Positions 35,685 through 48,302 of a stretch of DNA of 64,000 bases are shown here, piece after piece. The DNA is from Diphasiastrum complanatum (lineage: Eukaryota > Streptophyta > Lycopodiopsida > Lycopodiales > Lycopodiaceae). Below the pieces are notes generated by a model. It was not told the origin of the DNA. It worked only from the letters and a program-made list of their open reading frames with translations, and made no database searches. The stretch is taken from assembly GCA_029204225.1 (NCBI GenBank), contig CM055103.1, positions 38,413,813 to 38,477,812 on the forward strand, read 5' to 3'. Positions within the stretch are counted from its first letter, which is position 1. Each line of letters begins with the position of its first letter. The position numbers and the translations under genes are program-made.

Positions 35685-36320
35685 GTGCATTCAGATATTT
35701 TTAATGTAACTATAATTAGCAATGGAGGTGCTATTAAGATGTATGTGAATTTTATTGATGATTTTAGTAGATTTTGTTGGGTGTATCTACTAAAGAGAAA
35801 AGATGAGGTGTTTGATGTCTTTGTCAAGTTCAAGATGGCAAGGGAGGTCCAATTTTTGACAAAGTTCAAGTGGTTGAGGAGGGACAATGGTGGTGAGTAC
35901 ATTTCTACCAAGTTCAAAGCATTTTGTGATGCAAATGGGATGAAGAGGGAGTACACAAGCCCAAGGACAACACAACAAAATGGAGTGGTCGAGAGGAAGA
36001 ATAGAACTTTATGTGAAGGTGCCAAAGCCATGAGGTTAAGTGCAAATCTTCCTAAATGCTTTTGGGATCAAGCTTTGTTGTGTTCTAATTTTCTATGCAA
36101 TAGATGGCCGAGTGTGGTATTGGATGGAAAAATCCCTTTTGAAGTTTTGTTTGGTAAGAGGCCGAGTGTCAAGGTTCTCAAAACTTTTGGATGCATTTGC
36201 TATATCAACATCACTCTTGATGATAGGACAAAGGAGGATCCATCTTCATAGAAAGGTATATTTGTTGGTTATAGTGAGGTGAGCAAGGCTTACAAAGTTT
36301 TTATTCCTTCCACTAAGAAA
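35685..36320 (+). pseudogene. Copia integrase
   Basis: The core shows the first Asp in LVHSDIF, then YVNFIDDFSRFCWVYLLKRK, the second Asp in RRDNGGEY, and the Glu in QQNGVVERKNRT. The C-terminal region has KVLKTFGCICYINITLDDRT, then a stop at 36249-36251, then IFVGYSEVSKAYKV. Apart from that stop it is the best preserved integrase in the window. Confidence 0.88.
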
Positions 36321-36382
36321 GTGGTCATTGAAAGAGATGTTTTTATGAAAGAAACTTTCCAAAAGTTTCTTCAAGTGGTGGG

Positions 36383-37812
36383 GTGTATGTTGAATCTAAC
36401 ATTCTTGATGTTGATGACATTGATGATACTTTGGATGTTGATGTTGAAGAACCTATTTCAAATCAAAAGCCAAGGAGGACATCATGGCAAAGGAAACAAC
36501 CTTTGAGGCTCACTTATGATGAAAAGGGTAAGCAAGTTGTTGTTGGTGGTACAAACTATGCTTTCCTAACGTATTTTGATGAACCTGTAGACGAAGCAAG
36601 ACAAAAAGAGGAGTGGATCCAAGCAATGGATCTTGAGTTTCAAGCTCTTATGAAGAATGACACATGGAGATTGGCGAAACTTCAAAAGGACAAGAAGGCT
36701 ATTGGATGCAAGGGGATCTTCAAAGTGCAGAAAAACCAAGATGGATTAATCAACAAGTACAAGGCAATGTTGGTGGCAAAAGGATATGCTCAAGAGTATG
36801 GAATTGACTATGATGAGACCTTTGCACCCGTGGCAAAGATGGTAAGCATTCGGGTTATCATATCTCTTGCAACACTTTTTGGATGAGATCTATGGCAATT
36901 GGATATCACAAATGCATTTGAATGGTGATCTTGAGGAGGAGGTGTTTAGGGAGCAACCTGATGGCTGCATTTCACATGACAAGCCTAATCGTGTGTGTTT
37001 TCTATAAAAGAGTTTGCATGGACTTAAGCAAGCACCAAGGAGTTGGTATGCTAAGCTTAACATCTTTCTACTTTCTCAAAATTTCAAGATGAGTGAGTAT
37101 GATCATTCACTTTACTATAGATTTGTTGGAAATGATGTTACCATTCTTTTAATATATGTGGATGATATCATTTTGAGTGGAGGCAACATTCAAGATATTG
37201 ATGATATCAAGATTGCACTACAAACGGAGTTTGATGTGCATGATCTTGGTCTTTTGCATTATATCTTGGGAATAAAGGTATTTTATCATTTGTATACTTC
37301 TCAATCTACTTTCATTTGAAGAGAAGTATGCTAATTCTATTCTAAAAAGATTTCATATGGTAGAAGCTAAATCTTGTGATACACCTATGGAGTCAAATGT
37401 AAAGCTCACTATAAAAGGTAATGAAAGATCATCCGAGGACATTACTCTCTATAGGAAACTAGTTGGTTCACTCATATATCTAATCATCAAAAGACCTAAT
37501 CTTAGCTATGGTGTTGGTATATTATGTCAATTTATGCATGATCCTAGTGTGGAGCATTGGAAGCTAGGTAAGAGAGTATTGAGGTACATCTCGGGTTCTA
37601 GAGATTTTGGCATTGTTTATAGAGGATCATCACCTAACTTGTATGGATTTTCAGATTCGTTCTTTGTTGGAGATCAAATGGATAGAAAATATGTAAGTGT
37701 TAATGTTATTTTCATAGTCGATGGAGCTACCTCATGGATGTCGAAGAAACAAGCAACAATCTCATTATCTTCTAGTAAGGCCGAGTACAAAGCCTTAACT
37801 TCATGCACAAAG
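36383..37812 (+). pseudogene. Copia reverse transcriptase and RNase H (truncated)
   Basis: The entry EEWIQAMDLEFQALMKNDTW is followed by KARLVAKGYAQ-like, DYDETFAPVAKM and a frame break near 36886. Then come HGLKQAPRSWYAKLN and LLIYVDDIILSGG (YVDD intact). RNase H has FSDSFFVGDQMDRKY, WMSKKQATISLSSSKAEY, then ends at about 37812. The last catalytic part (KHIE...ADILTK) is missing. Confidence 0.88.
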
Positions 37813-39893
37813 TTGATGAGAGTGAGATAGTGTCCTGCTTCTTCGAGAGCCAAGAGATGACTCCACCTCCAAGATATAGAGCAAATGCACTTGTGTACTT
37901 CCTATCAAGCTTATCACCTAAATCTAAAAATCCAATCAAGCAAAGGTTATCTCTTTGATACAAAATTCCATAAATCTAGAGTCACCATGCTAGAAAGGTA
38001 CCTAGGCACTCTCTTGGCTAACTTCCAATGATGGATCAAAGGAGATTGCATATATGGACTAAATCTATTGACACAAAAGATGAGATCAGGTCTAGTAATA
38101 GTGATCCAAATCAAGGAGCCTATGAGACTCCTATAGAGGGTGATCCATGAAGGATCTTTCCTCACCATCTATTGGATCTCTTACATGGTGCTCCATAGGA
38201 ATATCTACACCTTTGCGCTTATCCATATTGAATTTTTGAAGAAGTGAAGTAGCATACTTATATTGAAAAATAAAACTATAAGAATATGTCCTATCTACCT
38301 CAAGACCCAAGATGTAGTGCAAAGATCCAAGATCTTGCATTTTAAACTCTTTTCCTAGAGCTAGTTTTGCCTCATCAATGAGTTTGAAATTATTTCTACA
38401 AAAAATAATGTCATCTGTATGAAGTATAAGGATGATCACATCACCATCTAAAACTTGAAATAAAAAGATGGATCTACTCACTAAAAAGTGGATCCTTATG
38501 AGAGTAGGAACGTATTAAGTTGAGAATACCAAGATCTTGGAGCTGGCTTGAGACCATACAAGCTCTTCAAGAGCAAATAAAACTTGTCCTCTTGACCTTG
38601 CATGACAAATTCCTTGAGTTGGTGCATGTAGATCTCCTCCTCAAGATATCAATTGAGAAAAGCATTAGTCACATCCATTTGATATATGAACCAATTAAAA
38701 TGAGATGACAAGGCAATCAAGATTCTAATGGTAAGTAGTTTTTTTCATGGGACCAAAAGTCTCTTCATAATCTAGACCCTTGACTTGAGCATATCCCTTT
38801 GCACAAAGTCTTGCTTTATACTTGTTAATGGAACCATCTTGATAATACTTGATTCTAAAACACCCATTTGCAACCAATTGCCTTTTTGTTAGATGGAAGA
38901 TCAACCAATTTCCAATTATGATTTGAAATCAAAGCATTAAACTCCAAACACATTGCCTCATGCCAAGCCTTTGATTCTCATGCATCCTTCACACAAGAAG
39001 GCTCATCAAAAGAGATAAAAGTTCATGAGAAATGTTACCCATCTTGGCTTGCTTTCCCTTGTCAAGGTATGTGAGCCTAACTGGCTTGGCCCTCTTCCTT
39101 GAAGATCTTCTTGGAGCCCTAGCTTGAGAGATCTCCTCCTCAAGCCTCGACCCCTCTCCAGGCACATGTGATCTCCTTCTTGAAGCCAGTTTGCTCACAA
39201 TGCTCTTGAAACTTTGTGGAGATGTACTCCCGACCTCCATCCGATCTCAAAGCCTTGATCTTGATATCAAATTGATTCTCTAGAAGAGCTTTGAACTTCA
39301 AGAAAGTGTCAAACACCATAGCTCTTGAAGATAAGAGGTAAATCCAAGTGAATCTAGAGTAGTCACCAATGAAGGAGACAAACATAGTAGCACCACCATT
39401 TCTCCTAGTTGATGAAAAATGAACATTCAAGTGCACAAGATGAAAAGAATGAGTGGATGAAATAGTAGATCTTGGGAATGTCAATTTGTGTGCTTTTGTT
39501 AAAGCACATGCTTCACAAGCCTTACCATCATTGATTTAGGCAAACCAATTGTCTTCTCCTCCTTGACCATGGATTGCATGGATTTGAAGTTGGGATGGCC
39601 TAACCTTTAAGTTAGCTCTATCAATAATATCCAACTTAAAGAGTCTTCCAAAGCTTGTCCCTCTTGCTACCACTTTTTCATCCTTCTTGATCAAGCAAAC
39701 ATCCACACCAAAATCAATTTGAAGTCCATCATCAAGCATTTGACCAACAGTTACAAGATTTTTGGTGATATTTGACACAAAGAGAACAACATATACCTTT
39801 AAAATTTTAGTGGATCCTAGATCTATTAGCAATTTCTTTAATTTTACACTCATTATCATTGTAGTGTAAATGTACTTTCTAGTGCCATCATAG
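37813..39893 (-). pseudogene. Copia element fragment in opposite orientation
   Basis: In minus-strand order: pre-integrase region (39536-39859, LIKKDEKVVARGTSFGRLFK), integrase core (39140-39484, FVSFIGDYSRFTWIYL, SDGGREYISTKF), integrase-RT linker (38989-39240, RRSSRKRAKPVRLTY), RT part (38500-38980, interrupted), RT end (38131-38481, LHTDDIIFCRN, where YVDD has become HTDD) and RNase H (37815-38168, WLSKKQDTISLSS). Gag and protease are missing because a transposon-like end lies at 39894. The LTRs are not seen. Confidence 0.85.
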
Positions 39894-42757
39894 CACTACA
39901 ACACCCACCGCGATTTTTTTGACGTGATCTGCGATAGAGAATCGTGCATTTTTTCATTCGTTGCAGGCATTGCAAAACACGTTGGAACAAGGCCATCAAA
40001 ATTCGATGTCCGTAGTATTCATCGCATTGCGATAGCCACTCAATGTCGGGATGCCGGACAACCGTCCCAGAAGGCAGAACATCGGCAATGAATTGGATGT
40101 CGCATTGCGACATCCATTGTGGACATCAGATTGCATTTTCCGACATGGACGTTGCACTACGACGTCCAAATTCATCGTGGATGCGCTGACATGGACGTCA
40201 CAGTCCGCCGTCTCTTGGCATGTCGCATTCCAACGTCTGTTGGCACGTTTTTTATAGAATAGTGTCTAATGACCTCCGACGGGTGTCCCGACAGATATCC
40301 GACGGATGAGGGCATGTTGGTTGCGACATCTAATGAAATGTCAACTTCGACATTTGTTGGCACATTTTTTATAGAACAATCTCTGATGACGTCCGCGACG
40401 TATGCCTGACGAATTTTTATGTCGAAATTTGACGTCCTTGATTAGGTTAAAAAAAATAAGATATGCGTAAAAAATAACATGCGCATTTTGATCGGGATGT
40501 CCTTGGAGTCGTGTTCTTGGAGAGGCGCTGTTCTTGGATTGCTTTTTGAGGCAATATTTTTGGATTGCATTTGACATTTGGATCAAATAACAAGCTAAGC
40601 ATGATGTACTTTCTATTCATACATTACTTCACGCACATTGTGAATTGCAATATCTTATTGCATTACTTCATGCACATTATGAATTGCAACACCTTATTAC
40701 AATACTTCATGCACATTATGAATTGCATTTTGATTTGTATACATGACATTGCTCTTTGGAATCCGACATTGCACATAGTTTCAAAATTCCTAGTTAGTTA
40801 TTGCATTGCACATCTTGGAATCCGACATTGCCCATATTTCGAAATCCAACATTGCATTCTTGGTGCAACATTGCACATACAAAAACCAATAACAATATTG
40901 TGATCAATTAATATTGCAATAATATATTGATAATGTCAATCAATGTATTACAAAATTGTTGTTCGCAGTCACTCTAATTTCATATATTTACGATAGCTCA
41001 ACTATAACTTAAAAACCTAATCTACTCATCGTCGTCGTCATCGTCTTGACGTCTGCTTTGCATAAATACAAGCAAGCAAGACACATTAGTATTTAAAGTC
41101 TGACTAATGGTTAAGAGCAAAAACATTTTTACAACAATAATATATGAAGACTACAAAATTTAAATGTTTCAAAGAAACTTACACGATGGAGGATGACCCT
41201 CGCTCTTCATACACAAATATTCTGGAGTAGTGCAAGAAGATTAGCAAAATAAAATTTGAATTTTGATAATGTCAAATTCAACATATGGGTGGGGCATGAA
41301 AAGAACCTTGGCTGTCGCTGCCTAGGTGAGAAGGCCTTGTAGTCTCCAGTCGCTTCTTAGCTGCATCTTGTTGTTGCTTGAAGCTATCTGAATTTTCTCG
41401 GAATTCTTTCTTCGCAAACTTCCAGTCTTCCTTGTGCACATGGTATGGCCTAGATCTGCCAACTTTCACCGCATCTCACATCTCGGATCTCCAATTTGTG
41501 GTGGCTCATCACGCCTTCGATGCAGCTCACCATCCATTTTCGATCAAACTGCATATCAGGGCAGAGGATTAGAAACTCTCTATACAACTGGTCAACGACA
41601 TAATTCAACTTGTCGTTATCATCTTATCTACACCAGTCCTTGAAAATGTCCTTATTGTAGACCACATGCATGAGTTGCCTCATGCGAGTGATGACACGAC
41701 CACCATAGTCATCCTCAACTATGCGCCTCTCCACATCTATGTCATAAGACGACAAGACGTTAGCTGATGGGGATGTTTCAAAGGGAGTGTCAACAGGAGT
41801 GGCGTGGAGCCAAGGAGAAGTGGGTGGATCGGGAGAAGTGCCTGCAACAGGAGAAATTTGGGGAGGAGTCCAAAGACGAGAAGGTCTTAACCAAGGCAAT
41901 GACTTCTTGCAGCCTGCAACTTGACATAGGAATTCAATGACTCAACTCACACTGGCTTGGCTCTCACCCTAGACACCTGATCAAACCATTGTTCAAACAG
42001 AGTATAATCAAGAGTCCCCTCTCTCAGCTTTAAACTTCCTACTTATACAACTGTGTAAATGCTGCAATCCAACATTGTAACCTTCCATAATGCCTGCCAA
42101 GGGTCGACCACCAAGGGTCGGTTCAGCTTCTCATAAAACCCGCATGGAAACCGCAATTGGCGACCTTGCGGTCGCTTACGGACTATTCGGATTCCTCTTG
42201 AATACGACTAAACGTCAACTACCCTCACAATCTAAACTTTGTAACATCAATTACTCTAAAAGCGACTTGGCCTAACCTACTTACCTAACCATGTGAATAC
42301 ATTTCCATCGTACAACCTCCTGGGTCAGTGTCTCTTGAAGTAAGGAGTCCCCACGATCAGATGTGCTGGGATGATGTGCATGACCACCTCGGGCGGATCA
42401 TCATCATCACCACAACCTCCACAACAGGAGACATTGAGGCAGCTTCTCCGCCTGTCACGAGAGTGTTGGGAGGAAGCACTGACAGTAGTGGCATGGATGG
42501 GGGATGGACCCTCACCAGAGGGACCCTCGCAGGAAGGGGAAGCACGACTGCCGTAAGGGTTAGGAGTTGATTGAATCTCCTCGGAGGATGACCGGGTAGT
42601 CAAGTAGTCTACAAGAGCTACAAGCCTCTTGTCGAGCCCTCAGTCGTTCCAACAGTCTATCCTGTTGTGAGGAAGACAATTGATCCAAGTAGCTGGCTAT
42701 GTCTTCATCGTGACTATGGCTTGACCTTTGGCAAAAAAATAAGAATTCACAAACAAT

Positions 42758-42760
<3 letters not shown>
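39894..42760 (-). mobile_element. Probable CACTA (En/Spm) transposon
   Basis: A CACTACAACACCC end at 39894 interrupts the copia sequence. The next 550 bp is rich in short CGACGTC- and CGACAT-type motifs in both directions, as in CACTA subterminal regions. On the minus strand, 41278-41469 reads HVHKEDWKFAKKEFRENSDS and later SHLGSDSQGSF, matching the layout of plant transposase family 24 (DW...F...K..R.K...H..G..SF). Further pieces at 41470-41899 (EDDYGGRVITRMRQL) and 42325-42730 could be upstream exons. A matching TGTTGTAGTG end lies at 43490-43499, but the 3-bp flanks (TAG and CCC) do not match, so the right border is uncertain. Confidence 0.55.
41278..41899 (-). pseudogene. Transposase-24-like coding remnant
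   Basis: Minus-strand pieces 41899-41624 and 41600-41278 can be read as consecutive exons or one broken gene. They include DDNDKLNYVVDQLYREFLI, FDRKWMVSCIEGVMSHHKLE and the DW...H..GS.SQGSF signature. Stops between them need either introns or decay to explain. No full-length protein can be built. Confidence 0.45.
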
Positions 42761-43492
<732 letters not shown>

Positions 43493-44840
43493 TGTAGTGC
43501 CCTGGACTCCTTACCCTATTTTTCTAACCTGGATGTAACAAAAATCACAAACACCCTTGTCCTAAGCCACAAACCCAACTCCCTAAACCCTAAACCCTCA
43601 TTCACGATCCTTGCACTAAATCCTAAGCCCCCTACCCTCTTTTCTTATATTCATAAGCCTTAAATTCCTATGTCTTTGAAAGAATTCTCGAAGTATCTCA
43701 ATTTAATTGTAGTGGAGATTTAGGACTGGATAGTAATGATTGCTCCTATTTGGCATTGATGGTCTATGGTAGTAGATATAGATACATTTCTATGTTATGA
43801 ATCAGTGTGGATACAGGAGATTCACTCCACCTAGATTGGGATTCACTGCACCTAGATTGGGATCTATTTGAATAGTAATGCCTATTTTATCCCAAGTTTG
43901 GCTAAGCACTAATGTTGTTGTTAGCTGTACATTACTCATGGGGCATGTTATTAATCAAATACATGGGACCCCCTATTTGTAACTTAAATAAATAAGTGCA
44001 AAGTGGCCCACTTGGCCAAGTAGCTCACTCACATGGTTGACACCTAGACTTTCCATGTATGTATACGTACTTGAGGTGTCTGCCTCTCTAGGGACTTGGA
44101 GGACCAATTCATTTTCTCTTCTAACTTTTTATGTTGCGAGGTGCTTATGCAATTCTCCTTGTATTTGATGTTTTCCATAGCTAAGTTTCTCAATCGTTTT
44201 TGGTTGATCTAGTAGTGTAGTTAAGATACTCCATAGCTAGGTCTTGTAATTCATCATGCTCCAAGCCATTTATGGGAATTATTATCCAACATTCCTAGTC
44301 TATATTGTTGAGTACTTGGAGTATCTATGAGTCTACCATTTCATCTACTAGTTATATGTATCAATTGCAACCACTCGATGTCCTAGCAGCTAGCATAGTA
44401 TGCAGTAAAGGTTTTATGGTATTCTTTAGCCAAGAAGTTTATATTGATGCCTTTGTTTGAAATTTTTGGTCATAGAACTAGAATGATATCTATTTGCATG
44501 TGTTGTACAATATTTCTAGCAATAACAATCTGGCTGATATTGTTATTTGGTATTGTCAGTCCATTTATATACTACTTAAATGCAATGCCAATAAGTATTC
44601 ATTCATTGTTCCAGCCCACTTGACCTCACCCTTCTACCCAAAGACATGACGCTTGATTGGCTCCGCGATGCCCTTAGAGAAGCCACGACAAACAACGAGG
44701 AAGTAACAGAGAAAGAGTGAGAATTATTAGCACGGGGGTGCAATTTTCATGTAAGCTATGTACAATATCATTCACATGCTAAGCTATTTCTACGTGTAAT
44801 TTTCCTCAAACTTGTTATATTCCTAACACATTTTGTTCTT
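43493..44840. other. Intergenic
   Basis: No gene is recognised. A short CCCTAAACCCTAAACCCT stretch lies at about 43578-43596, too short to call a telomeric array. Confidence 0.55.
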
Positions 44841-45200
44841 TCTCGTTCAATACAAAAAATAAAATACATTGTGGACGCATGGACGACATTTTCGTATGGA
44901 GCGCATTATCAAAAATAGAAACACCCATGATTGTGGAGTCATGGCAAATTTTACCCAAGAGAATCGAGCAAGCACGACTGACACCAATTTCCTCTCTTCT
45001 AAACTTGATTCTTGTGGGACAATTAATGACATCCTTGAAGTTTATTCCAAAAAATTCTAGGACTATGGGTACCGAAAAGCATTATAAGTTGCCTATCAGA
45101 TATTGTGGACCATTTTGGATTATTAAAAAAATTGGTTCTTTAGCTTACAAACTTGATTTTCAAGATAAATCTACTACTCATCCAGTATTCATGTAAGCTA
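44841..45200 (+). pseudogene. Ty3/gypsy integrase C-terminal fragment
   Basis: The frame ending at 45196 reads HYKLPIRYCGPFWIIKKIGS, then LAYKLDF and HPVFM. This is the typical small barrel after a gypsy integrase core (LxxRYxGPFxIxxRIGxxAYxLxLP...HPVFHxS). The rest of the polyprotein is absent. Upstream peptide in the same frame (MTSLKFIPKNSRTM) is unrelated or decayed. Confidence 0.75.
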
Positions 45201-47120
45201 ATTGAAAGTCAGTATACATGGAGGTTGTTGGATTTATCACTCTCTATCTAAATCCAGTAGTTAATCTAGATGCCTTTATGTTGCTGCATATTTACTTGCA
45301 TTGTCGCACAAACATGTATCTACACAATAGTCAAACTATTGAAGGAGTCTCGACGGTCAAACTATCAAAGGATTATCAACTATTGACTATCAACAGAGGC
45401 CCGAATAATCGATTTGAGCCACTATTGAAGTGAACATTCGAACCTTTCTCAAACTCAACTCCAGCTAATTCGACTCTAGTGCGAATTAACAATTGTCGAC
45501 TGTCTAATTAGTGTGATACCACTCTAAATGAAGCTAGTTACTTGCATAAGCTAGTTTTAGTACTATGTAATTGATTTGACAATGACAGCAGCTACGGTCA
45601 TCGCCTGTCCAAATAATGACAACCACGACTGCTGCTTACCTTGATAGTGACATCCACGATTGTCGCCAACATCCATGTCAGACAACATAGCTCAATATAT
45701 TTATACACTTGTGTATATATTTGAATAAAAGTATAGCTTAGCATTGCGAATAAACATAAAGTTTTAAGACAGAGATCTAGTGATACACAGATCAATTAAT
45801 TCAAGACAAATAATATGTGCAAGATTGGAATATCTTTGCATCATCAAACTAGCATAGCACTAGATGAGAGAGAGTTTCGAGTACGCAATTATCACTGCTA
45901 TTGTGTACTCGTCGTTGAGTTGGCTTTGTACTTGTTACTTTTTGAATTCAATCCAATTGTCTTATTGCGTTCATGATTATGTCAATATGAATGTATGCCT
46001 CTATGATATTGTTCTATGCAATCTTGCCACTAGTCTTTACTCTCGTATAGAGTTGTTAGAGCTATCTAAAGCTTATGCAATCAATATTCTAAATGACTTT
46101 GAGTTTGTCTACGTAATCAATCGTATCAATTCTGACGATTTCAAAGTTAGAATCAAGTAGAATTAGCCAAGTCATTATGGATGGAACTTCATTGGGATAC
46201 TTATATCAATAGCTCTCATTTGATGGCTGAAAATTCAACTCCATAGAGGATCACAATTAACCCAATGTAGCCAGATTGGCAAGGACGTGAAAATAGAGGC
46301 ATTAAGTTGCCACAAATATTTCAAAAAACTGAGATTGAAGTAATGTATAAATGCATAATTGTTCTGCAGTAAATTTTACTTGTTTTTCTCCTTGAAAAAT
46401 GAGATATATGAAGGCTCTGTGTAGGTCCACTATTCTTTTTAGTGCACACTTAGAGAAAACAAACCTTCATGACCTTGATGTCTTGAATTTACGTTAACCT
46501 ATGCCTAGTTATCATCTATAAAAACCACTTGAGAGATTAAATCTTGTATATTCCATTTGGTTGTAGGATTAATCTTCTATGAGCAAGCATGTGTGAAGAG
46601 CCAAGGCACTGAGAAGTTTATTCCACTTCTGGAGCTGGCTGTTGCATACAAGCCGTAGGGGTTAGGACAAAAGGCTAGAAGTAGTTGAAGAGAACATTGT
46701 TTGGGATTGACAAGAATTGTTTCCTATGTGAAATGAGAAGTTTAATCCTGGAGTCTGCTTCTAGATGAGCCATAAGCTTTTGGAGCTTTTTAAGGTCTTG
46801 GGCAAGGTCACAGAAACAACTTAACAAGTCATGTGCACCTACGCCACATCTGAGATTGGCTAAGAGGTTTTTGATGTATAAGCTTCATCATTCAAGGCTC
46901 AAGCCTTAGGCTGGAAAGACGTGTCATCCAAGATTTCATCAACTATGGATTATGATTCATGAATCAAGTGCCTGCAGTCACGTTGCCTTTAATCACATTG
47001 CCTGTAACTTACAAAAATCAAATTGCAGCTGTAAGGGATCTGGTGGTAAGCTTTGATGCAGGAGCAATGCATAATCTTCAACCACGAATTGACTGTCAAG
47101 TCATTCAAAGGTGTCATATC
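45201..47120. other. Intergenic
   Basis: No gene is recognised. Short CAATAGT/ACTATTG motifs recur at 45320-45420. The right edge reaches the 3' end of the BBX gene. Confidence 0.5.
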
Positions 47121-47130
47121 CCAAAAGCTT

Positions 47131-47136
47131 TTTATT
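47131..47136 (-). terminator. Poly(A) signal of the BBX gene
   Basis: The plus strand reads TTTATT, which is AATAAA on the minus strand, about 250 nt downstream of the BBX stop codon. Confidence 0.5.
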
Positions 47137-47381
47137 TGAATAGAATCAATTTCTGAAACTCCATCCAAAGATTTTCCTTCCTACGAATGTTTATATCTTC
47201 GTCGGATTCAAACTTTTCATTACACGATAATTTTGCAGAATATGGCAGCTTCTGTGTTTTACGCTCACAGAGCATAAACGAAACTTTCCTTCTGATCTTG
47301 AACAAAAGTAAAAGAAAAAAACACAGGAGCTGCAAAATTACATGTCTTTAGTGTCAGAATCTGCGGTATGGATGTATACTG

Positions 47382-48257
47382 TCACAAGCTGGTAGTTTTC
47401 TTGACAAATCTTCCCTGTGCAAGCAAGAAGACGCAATTCAGTATATGTTGCTAAGAATACCAGGAAAGGAAAGGAGTTTGCTTAGATTTGACTACCTCAG
47501 CTATCTATGTGATGTATAGCGTCAATAAGACCGATGAATCTCTTGGTGAACAAACCTTCAATCTGGGCCTCCTTTCTGCATTTAGTTTTCGCACCTCGTA
47601 ACGAATTTTCTTCGAAAAAAGCCGAGTGCGGCGCTTTTCTCTGTATCTCATGACACGGGCTTCTCTAGCTCCAACACTCATGCTCTCTTCACCAACATTT
47701 ACCACCGGCACTTGTCCAAGTTGTTCTCCAGTTGTTGATGTTCCAGAACAAAGACTGATATCTGGAACAAGCCCTATGTCCAAGCATCCCTGCATGGAGC
47801 AATGAGTACCCAACGAACCACAAATGAGGGAGAAGATCGTTTGCATGCCTTGAACAAATTTTCAGAAGCAACAAAAACTGTAATCAGTGAAATACTTTGT
47901 GCTGCTAGATTCCTAAAGTTATTCAATGCTTTCTGACATTATTCACTTTATCTGAGGTTGCTCACTTTCAGAAGGCTTTATTTCACGATTTGATAAATTC
48001 TTCCTTTACACATAAAGTGCTCAATATTATGAAAAAAGAAATTGAACGAAATTCAGCTCAGGATCAGATTGCTTTAACATGATGAACATTGCTTAGCATG
48101 CTACCACAGCCCACAAGCTTACCTCAGATTGGCAGCAATCAGATATGATTGTCACTAGAAATGGTAAAGCCAATGAAATCCAATCACAAAAGCTTAACAA
48201 AAATGAAGATAGATTGATCAGTTTGATAAGCAAAATGTCCAGCAAGTGAAGCAGATG

Positions 48258-48302
<45 letters not shown>

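Larger units (their letters stand above)
33852..37812 (+). mobile_element. Copia element lacking its 3' end
   Basis: In order: gag (34170-34953, with YLTWKVRMESLLEMNDLIDN and KRAKKALHVIKMNV), a damaged zinc knuckle near 34925, protease (35054-35530, IDSGATSHMT, DSGA intact), integrase (35685-36320, FIDDFSRFCWVYL, DNGGEYISTKF, QQNGVVERKNRTL), reverse transcriptase (36383-37319, intact YVDD) and RNase H (37357-37812). Frameshifts and stops occur in the gag, before the integrase, near 36360 and near 36886. RNase H stops abruptly at about 37812, where an opposite-strand RNase H begins. No 3' LTR or polypurine tract is present. Confidence 0.9.

Noticed and set aside
43578-43596. Interstitial telomeric repeat
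   Set aside because: Only about two and a half CCCTAAA units, which can occur by chance or in promoters.
46959-47156. Small gene convergent with the BBX gene
   Set aside because: A 65-residue frame without motifs that overlaps the probable 3' untranslated region of the BBX gene.
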